A stretch of 64,000 nt of DNA from Smallanthus sonchifolius (lineage: Eukaryota; Streptophyta; Magnoliopsida; Asterales; Asteraceae), in the NCBI GenBank assembly GCA_023525975.1, contig CM042040.1, positions 52,917,486-52,981,485 of the forward strand, written 5' to 3'. Numbering within the stretch: position 1 is the first letter of the stretch; the number at the start of each line of letters is the position of its first letter. Position numbers and translations under genes: made by a program. Below, piece by piece: positions 57,941 through 64,000 of this stretch. Under the pieces are notes generated by a model. The model worked only from the letters and a program-made list of their open reading frames with translations. It did no database searches and was not told the origin of the DNA.

Positions 57941-60900
57941 ATGGCTGGTGGAGGAAGAACAGGACGCCGAGGTGGTCGCACTGGCCGAGTAGGTAGACCT
58001 CCGTTGAACCAAAGAATAGAAGAAGAAGAAGAAGAGAGTGTGCACGCAGAGCACACCGAAAGTGTGCACGAAACAGAAGTGACCCCAGTTAAGGACGACA
58101 GTCCAGGGCCTATACAGTTGGAACCTGAAGTCAGGGATGCTATTGCCCGTGAAGTTGTGCTCACTTTGAAGAAGGTATTGCCTGATCTACTATCCGAGGC
58201 AATAAAGAAAAGTAGAGAAAAGGATGAAGGAGACAAGGAAGAGAAAGTATATGATAGTGATGGGGATGAAATAAAGATAGGATCGAGCAACCGTGGGTGT
58301 ACTTATAAGGGCTTTAAGGACGGAGACCCACCCAAGTTCGATGGGAGCAAGGATTCAGTGGTAACGCTTGAATGGATAGAGAGGATGAATGCTGTAATCA
58401 ACATCAGCGAGTGTCGACCCGACCAAGCTGTTAAGTACGTCGCTCATTCTTTCTCCAACGAAGCACTAAGTTGGTGGAGGAATATTCAGAGAACTAAGTC
58501 ACCGAATGCTATAAACAGAATGACATGGGACGACTTGAAGAAGCTGGTCATCCAAAAGTTTTGTCCCCAGAATGAAATCGACCGAGTTGAGAATGAATTC
58601 CTGAACTTCAAGGCTGGCAACAAGACTCATCGCCAGTATACATCAAGATTCAATGAACTGTCTCAACTAGTACCCCATCTGGTAGAAACTGAAGACCGTT
58701 TGATCAAGTATTATGTTAAGGGGTTGCCACAGCGGGTCCGTGTCCATGTAAAAGCTAACCTACCCTCGACCTTCGAGTCGGTAGTGAATCTGAGCGGAAT
58801 CGTCTACGACGACTACGCCAATGAGGACCCGACACCTGAGACACAAAAGAGAAAGTGGGAGAACCCGCCCAGAGGCACCGGAAGAGGGAACGTAACAACT
58901 GAGAGCAAGAAACCAAGGTCCAATGAATATGAAACTTGTAAGAAATGTGGAAGGCAACATCTTGGCGAGTGTCGAGTCGGCACCACCACCTGCTATAGGT
59001 GTGGAAGGGCGGGACACTATTCTCGCGACTGTTTGAGAGACACTAAATGCCAAAGCTGTGGACAATTTGGGCATCTGACAAAATACTGCAGGAAGGTCGG
59101 CCAATCTGGTTCGGGAAAGGATAAGGAGCAGGAACAACAAAAGGCAAGGACTCGCGCCTATGCCTTAACGGAGGAAGAGGCAAGGGGAAACCCTGATGTC
59201 GTGTCAGGTATGTTTCTAGTAAATGATGAACATGCTGCTATTTTATTCGACTCTGGTGCTAGTAAAAGCTTTATATCAAATGCATTTAGTCGTAAACTGG
59301 ATTGCACTATTAACACCATAGTAAAGGCCTTTAGCGTACAAACTACCGTTGGTAAAAATTCGGCAGTATTCCAAGTAACAGAGGATTGCATAATAGAAAT
59401 AGAGGGTCATAAGTTCCCTTCTAGATTATTCCTTCTCACCTTAGGAGGATTCGATATAGTATTGGGTATGGATTGGCTAGCTGCCAATGAAGCTCAAATC
59501 ATATGTAAACGTAAGAGGATACACCTCAAAGCTCCAAGCGGCAGTCCAATTACGGTTTATGGGGATTGGAATTGCACGATGCCGAACGTCATCTCGATGA
59601 TCAAGGCCAAAAGTTACATGAGGCGCGGTTGCGAAGCTTATCTGGCATATGTTATTGATGATAGAATGAAAACTAAAGAACTCAAGAATGTACCAGTGGT
59701 GTGCAACTTTCCGGAAGTATTCCCTGAGGATCTACCTGGGTTGCCACCCGATCGGGAAATAGAATTTCAGATTGACTTACTGCCAGGAGCTGAGCCCGTT
59801 GCCAAAGCCCCCTACCGATTGGCTCCGTCAGAAATGAAAGAATTGATGTCTCAACTACAGGAATTAACAGAAAAGGGATTTATTAGACCGAGCATCTCAC
59901 CATGGGGCGCTCCGGTACTATTTGTAAAGAAGAAGGACGGCAGCATGCGCATGTGCATTGACTACCGCGAACTGAACAAGAGGACAGTAAAGAACAAATA
60001 CCCACTGCCTAGAATAGACGACCTTTTTGATCAACTGCAAGGTGCGAGTTGGTTCTCAAAGATCGATCTTAGGTCGGGTTACCATCAGTTGAAAGTAAGA
60101 GAGGAAGACGTACCAAAGACCGCGTTTCGCACGCGTTATGGGCATTATGAATTTCTCGTGATGTCCTTCGGATTAACTAACGCACCAGCAGCGTTCATGG
60201 ATTTGATGAATAGAGTGTGTCGACCCATGTTGGATCGATCGGTGATAGTTTTTATAGACGACATACTGGTATATTCGAAAAGCGAGGGTGATCATCACTG
60301 TCACCTAAGAGAAGTTCTGGAGGTGCTAGAGAAGGAAAAGTTGTACGCAAAATTCTCCAAATGCGCGTTTTGGCTTAGGGAAGTCAAATTCCTAGGTCAT
60401 GTGATAAACCCAAACGGCATCATGGTAGATCCTGCAAAGATAGAGACAGTAAAGGAATGGAACATCCCAAAGACATCAAAAGAGATACGAAGTTTTCTTG
60501 GATTGGCAGGCTACTATCGAAGGTTCATTCAAGATTTCTCAAGGATAGCCTCGCCACTAACTAAACTGACACGGAAGGAAGTGAAATATGAATGGGGCCA
60601 AACCCAAAATAACGCGTTTGAGGAACTCAAGACACGATTAACACAAGCTCTAGTCTTAACACTACCCGAAGGAAATGAAGACTTGGTAGTCTACTCTGAC
60701 GCTTCGGGGCAGGGTTTAGGTTGCGTACTTATGCAACGAGGAAAGGTAATTGCTTATGCCTCACGACAACTAAAGATTCACGAGGTTAACTACCCAACGC
60801 ACGATCTAGAGTTAGCAGCAGTGGTTTTCGCGTTGAAAATATGGAGGCACTACTTGTATGGAGTTAAATGCACCATCTACTCCGATCACAAAAGCTTGAA

Positions 60901-62515
60901 ATATTTTTTTGAACAAAAGGAACTAAACATGAGGCAAAGAAGGTGGTTAGAGCTACTGAAAGACTATGACTGTGAAATATTGTACCATCCAGGCAAGACA
61001 AACGTAGTGGCTGACGCTTTAAGTAGAAAAGAAGAATCGACACCCATCCGGATCAAAGCGTGTCAGCTGATTATAACACCAGATTTGATGGGTGAAATAA
61101 CAAAGGCACAAGATGAAGCACTGTTAGAAAGAAATGTGAAACGGGAAAGAATAGTAGGACAACAAGGGAACTTAAGTGCAAATACATACGGAGTACGAAC
61201 TAGGTTTGGCTGGATGTGGATACCTAAGATTGGCGAGCTTAGGGCCAAAATACCCGATGAGGCCCATGTGTCTCGTTATTCTATCCACCCCGGGACAAAC
61301 AAAATGTATCAAGACTTGAAGAAAGAGTACTGGTGGCCTGGCATGAAGAACGATGTGACTGAATACGTGAACAAGTGCTTAACGTGTTCACTAGTTAAGG
61401 CCGAGCACCAGAAACCATGTGGTAAAATGCAACCTTTACCAATACCGGAATAGAAGTGGGAGGAGATCACAATGGACTTCATTACCAAGCTACCGCGAAC
61501 AGCTAAAGGCAATGACTCCATTTGGGTGATCGTCGACCGCTTGACAAAGAGTGCTCACTTCTTGCCAATACGTGAGACTTCTTCGTCCGAAAAGCTAGCC
61601 GAAGTATTTATCAAAGAAATTGTGAGCAGACATGGTATGCCGCTGTCGATTGTGTCCTACAGGGATACTAGATTCACGTCAAGGTTTTGGAAGAAATTCA
61701 ATGAAGCGATGGGCACTAGATTGAACATCAGCACCGCTTACCACCCCCAAACCGATGGACAATCGGAAAGGACCATTCAGACCTTGGAGGACATGCTCCG
61801 GGCCTGTATCATTGATTTCGGTGGGAGCTGGGACAGCCACCTACCATTGGCAGAATTTTCATATAACAACAGCTATCACTCAACTATTGACATGCCACCA
61901 TTTGAAATGTTGTATGGGAGGAAATGTAGGACCCCGGTTTGTTGGGGGGAAATTGGACAAAAGGATTTTGCGAGTCTCGAAGTGGTCAAAGCTACTTCCG
62001 AGAAATTTGATCAGATCAAGGCTCGAATAAAAGCCGCAAAGGACAGGCAGAAATCATACGCGGACAAGAGAAGAAGGGATTTAGAGTTTCAGGTAGGGGA
62101 CATGGTACTGTTAAAGGTATCACCGTGGAAAGGAATCATCCGATTCAGGAAGCGTGGCAAACTGAGTCCAAGGTTTGTCGGACCTTTCAAGATTTTAGCA
62201 AGAGTGGGTCAAGTTGCTTACAGACTCGACCTACCCGTTGAGCTTAGTGGAATACACCCTACATTCCACGTGTCTCACTTACGTAAATGCCTAGCCGATG
62301 ACACAGCTCACATACCTTACAACGAGATCGAGGTGGATAACAGCCTAAATTATGTAGAGGAACCAATAGCCATCCTTGATCGAGCTGAAAAGCGACTACG
62401 CAATAAGTCGATCCCTTTAGTCAAAATACAATGGAAGCACAGAAAAGGGTCGGAAGCTACATGGGAAAAAGAAGACGAGATGAGGGGACTATACCCTCAA
62501 TTGTTTGACGTATAA
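57941..62515 (+). CDS. E gag-pol polyprotein with one stop and a lost integrase Asp
   Basis: One frame of 1525 codons. Gag has an Arg/Gly-rich start and two CCHC knuckles (about 58991-59032 and 59048-59089); protease DSGA at 59249; RT FIDD (60251-60262); RNase H YSDAS (about 60692); integrase zinc finger (about 61286-61390); catalytic region 61534-61768; chromodomain (about 62330-62510). Two defects: TAG at 61451-61453, where A has Trp, and TAC at 61658-61660, replacing the second Asp of the DDE triad with Tyr. A translated product would end after the integrase zinc finger, 1170 residues long. Start chosen at 57941, matching the ATG of A in position and sequence. Confidence 0.95.
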
Positions 62516-62540
62516 ACAGTTTCGAGGACGAAACCTCTTT

Positions 62541-62554
62541 AAGGAGGGTAGACT
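62541..62554 (+). promoter_or_regulatory. Polypurine tract of element E
   Basis: AAGGAGGGTAGACT just before the right LTR, identical to that of A. Confidence 0.85.
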
Positions 62555-64000
62555 TGTAACTTCCCAAAAATAGTAAATAAGTAAATAATAATACGATGGG
62601 GATTTAAACGTCATAAAGCGAAATAAAGACGGATGGGCTTGGGCTCGACTCTAACGGGCCGAGGGAAGCCTAGGTATAAAAGGGGCAAGACAGCCCATTT
62701 GACCATTTCACCTCCATTTCACCAATTCTAGAGAGAGAAAGGGAGCCCGGGTCTAGAGAGAAAAAGTCGACGGATCGTCACGAGATTAGAGGAGCACGTT
62801 ACAGCTGAGCTCGTGAGCAAAACCTCCGAATCAAAACTTCAATCCAGGTAATGATTCATACATAATCTGAGTTTTTGTTCATTTTGGGGTTTCTCGAGTT
62901 TTAGCTAAATAGATGATGTTTTTACGGATGAAACTTGATAATAAGCTTAGAAATAGCATCTAGAACGAAAACCGCATGTTTTGATCAAAGAAGATTGTAA
63001 GATTGGCACGATCGGGTTTGCATGCAAGAACTTCGGATTTTTGGTCCAAGAACCAGGTCCTGCGCACTTACCAAGTGCGCAGGAGGGAATCCCTGCGTAC
63101 TTACCAAGTAGCAGGATGCAGACCCTGCGTACTTACCAAGTACGCAGGAGGAAGGCTCCTGCGCACTTGCCAAGTGCGCAAGAGCAAGTCCCTGCGCACT
63201 TACTAAGTGCGCAGGCAGCAGACAGCAGGCAGCAGGTTGGTTAAGTAAAGTCAGTAAGTTTAGAATGATTAAACCATTAAAGTCGGGGTTGGGTCTAATG
63301 TGTATTTAACTACCTAATCCAGATCGAAAGTGACGCTGTTGGACCTTTGTCTAGTACAACCTAGAGTAGCCCATCAGGTGAGTTCTATGTGCCCCCTTCT
63401 ATGTTATGTGCAAATAATTTATAAATGTTTTGGGGCTGAAGTGTATACACTAAGTGAATAAATGTAATGAATGTTAATGTGATCATACGTGGTATACAAA
63501 CATATATATATACCCAAGTACAAAAATGAATTATGAACAAAGAATGAATCGTATGATTATCAAGAATGAATGAAAAGAATAACATAACGTGTAAGAATGA
63601 AATCCTGCTTTATATCTATGTATATATTGCTTGCCAAGTAACAGAAAACGTTATGGACGCTTCAATGATAACGGCTACTTCGGTAGACGGACGACCACTT
63701 GACTATTATGCAGCCAGAAAAAGCAAGTCTAGAAAGGTAGACTAAATAAAGGCCACTACGGTGGAGTAAGGCGCTAAATCAATATTCGGCTGTATAATTA
63801 GTTTAAGTGGGAAACGGATGCCTTATGGCAGACGGGCGAAATACGGCCTACGACGGTAGGACGGTTGTAAGATTACGGACGGACACAAGTTGCCGGACGG
63901 TTGTAAGAATGAAAAATACAGACGGACACTAGTTGCCGGACGGTTGTAAGAATAGGCGGACCATGACGATGGACCGTGGCGCTTGTCTTTGTGACATTCG
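62555..64000 (+). repeat. E right LTR, truncated by the window edge
   Basis: 1446 bp visible. Differs from the left copy in about 1% of positions, including two changes in the first 12 bases (TGTAACTTCCCA). Array at 63058-63215. Confidence 0.93.

Larger units (their letters stand above)
55599..64000 (+). mobile_element. E: Ty3 chromovirus inserted in D, right LTR runs off the window
   Basis: LTR 55599-57587, primer site 57591-57603, gag-pol 57941-62515, polypurine tract 62541-62554, right LTR from 62555. If the right LTR matches the left in length it ends near 64543. GTTTA at 55594-55598 should recur there. The coding part is closely related to element A, the LTR to D. About 16 differences in the 1446 bp of LTR that can be compared. 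Confidence 0.93.

Noticed and set aside
52427..64000. Endogenous pararetrovirus or env-bearing retrovirus
   Set aside because: Integrase plus chromodomain and flanking LTRs with initiator-Met primer sites are typical of chromoviruses. No env, coat or movement protein frame was seen.

Overview
This window looks like nuclear DNA of a flowering plant (eudicot). It is dominated by LTR retrotransposons of plant type: Ty3/gypsy chromoviruses primed by initiator Met tRNA, Athila-like Ty3 elements primed by Asp tRNA, and Ty1/copia. It also holds tRNA-derived SINEs, a LINE relic and Harbinger-type MITEs, and a single compact host gene encoding a SOB FIVE-LIKE (SOFL) protein. The repeat style is reminiscent of Asteraceae, but I cannot confirm the family from this sequence alone.

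Layout. 1-5991 is old, AT-rich intergenic DNA with relics: a probable copia solo LTR, a chromovirus LTR fragment, a copia RNase H relic and small tandem duplications. 5997-15149 is element A, a nearly pristine Ty3 chromovirus with 2095-bp LTRs, a 5-bp target duplication ATAAC and one stop in its polyprotein. 15155-20888 holds the SOFL gene (16838-17221), a SINE, a Harbinger-type MITE and a decayed chromovirus solo LTR. 20893-21196 is a second MITE, abutting that LTR. 21988-40077 is a Ty1/copia element (duplication CCCAA) split by element B (28754-38879), another chromovirus. 40228-40778 is a composite SINE followed directly by a MITE-like repeat, then a rearranged LINE relic. From 41825 to the right edge lies a stack of four elements, each inserted into the previous one: Athila-like C1, Athila-like C2, chromovirus D (minus strand) and chromovirus E (plus strand, running off the window).

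Relative ages from LTR differences counted by eye agree with the nesting: A about 3 in 2095 bp, E about 1%, B about 1.3%, copia host about 4.5%. No polyprotein in the window is free of a visible defect. A has one nonsense codon. E has one nonsense codon and a lost integrase catalytic Asp. B has three stops and a damaged protease motif. The rest are more degraded.

The most unusual signal is inside the LTRs. Chromoviruses A, B, D and E and the solo LTR carry arrays of short perfect or near-perfect inverted repeats. In B, D and E the array sits about 345-385 bp downstream of a TATA box, so it would be in the transcribed leader. In A, B, D and E the array is followed by a consensus 5' splice donor (AG|GTGAGT) and, 474-954 nt later near the LTR end, by a branch-point-like motif and CAG acceptor. 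This suggests a spliceable leader with a hairpin array in its first exon. Motif sequence differs between families while architecture is kept; D and E share an array period of 33 bp.
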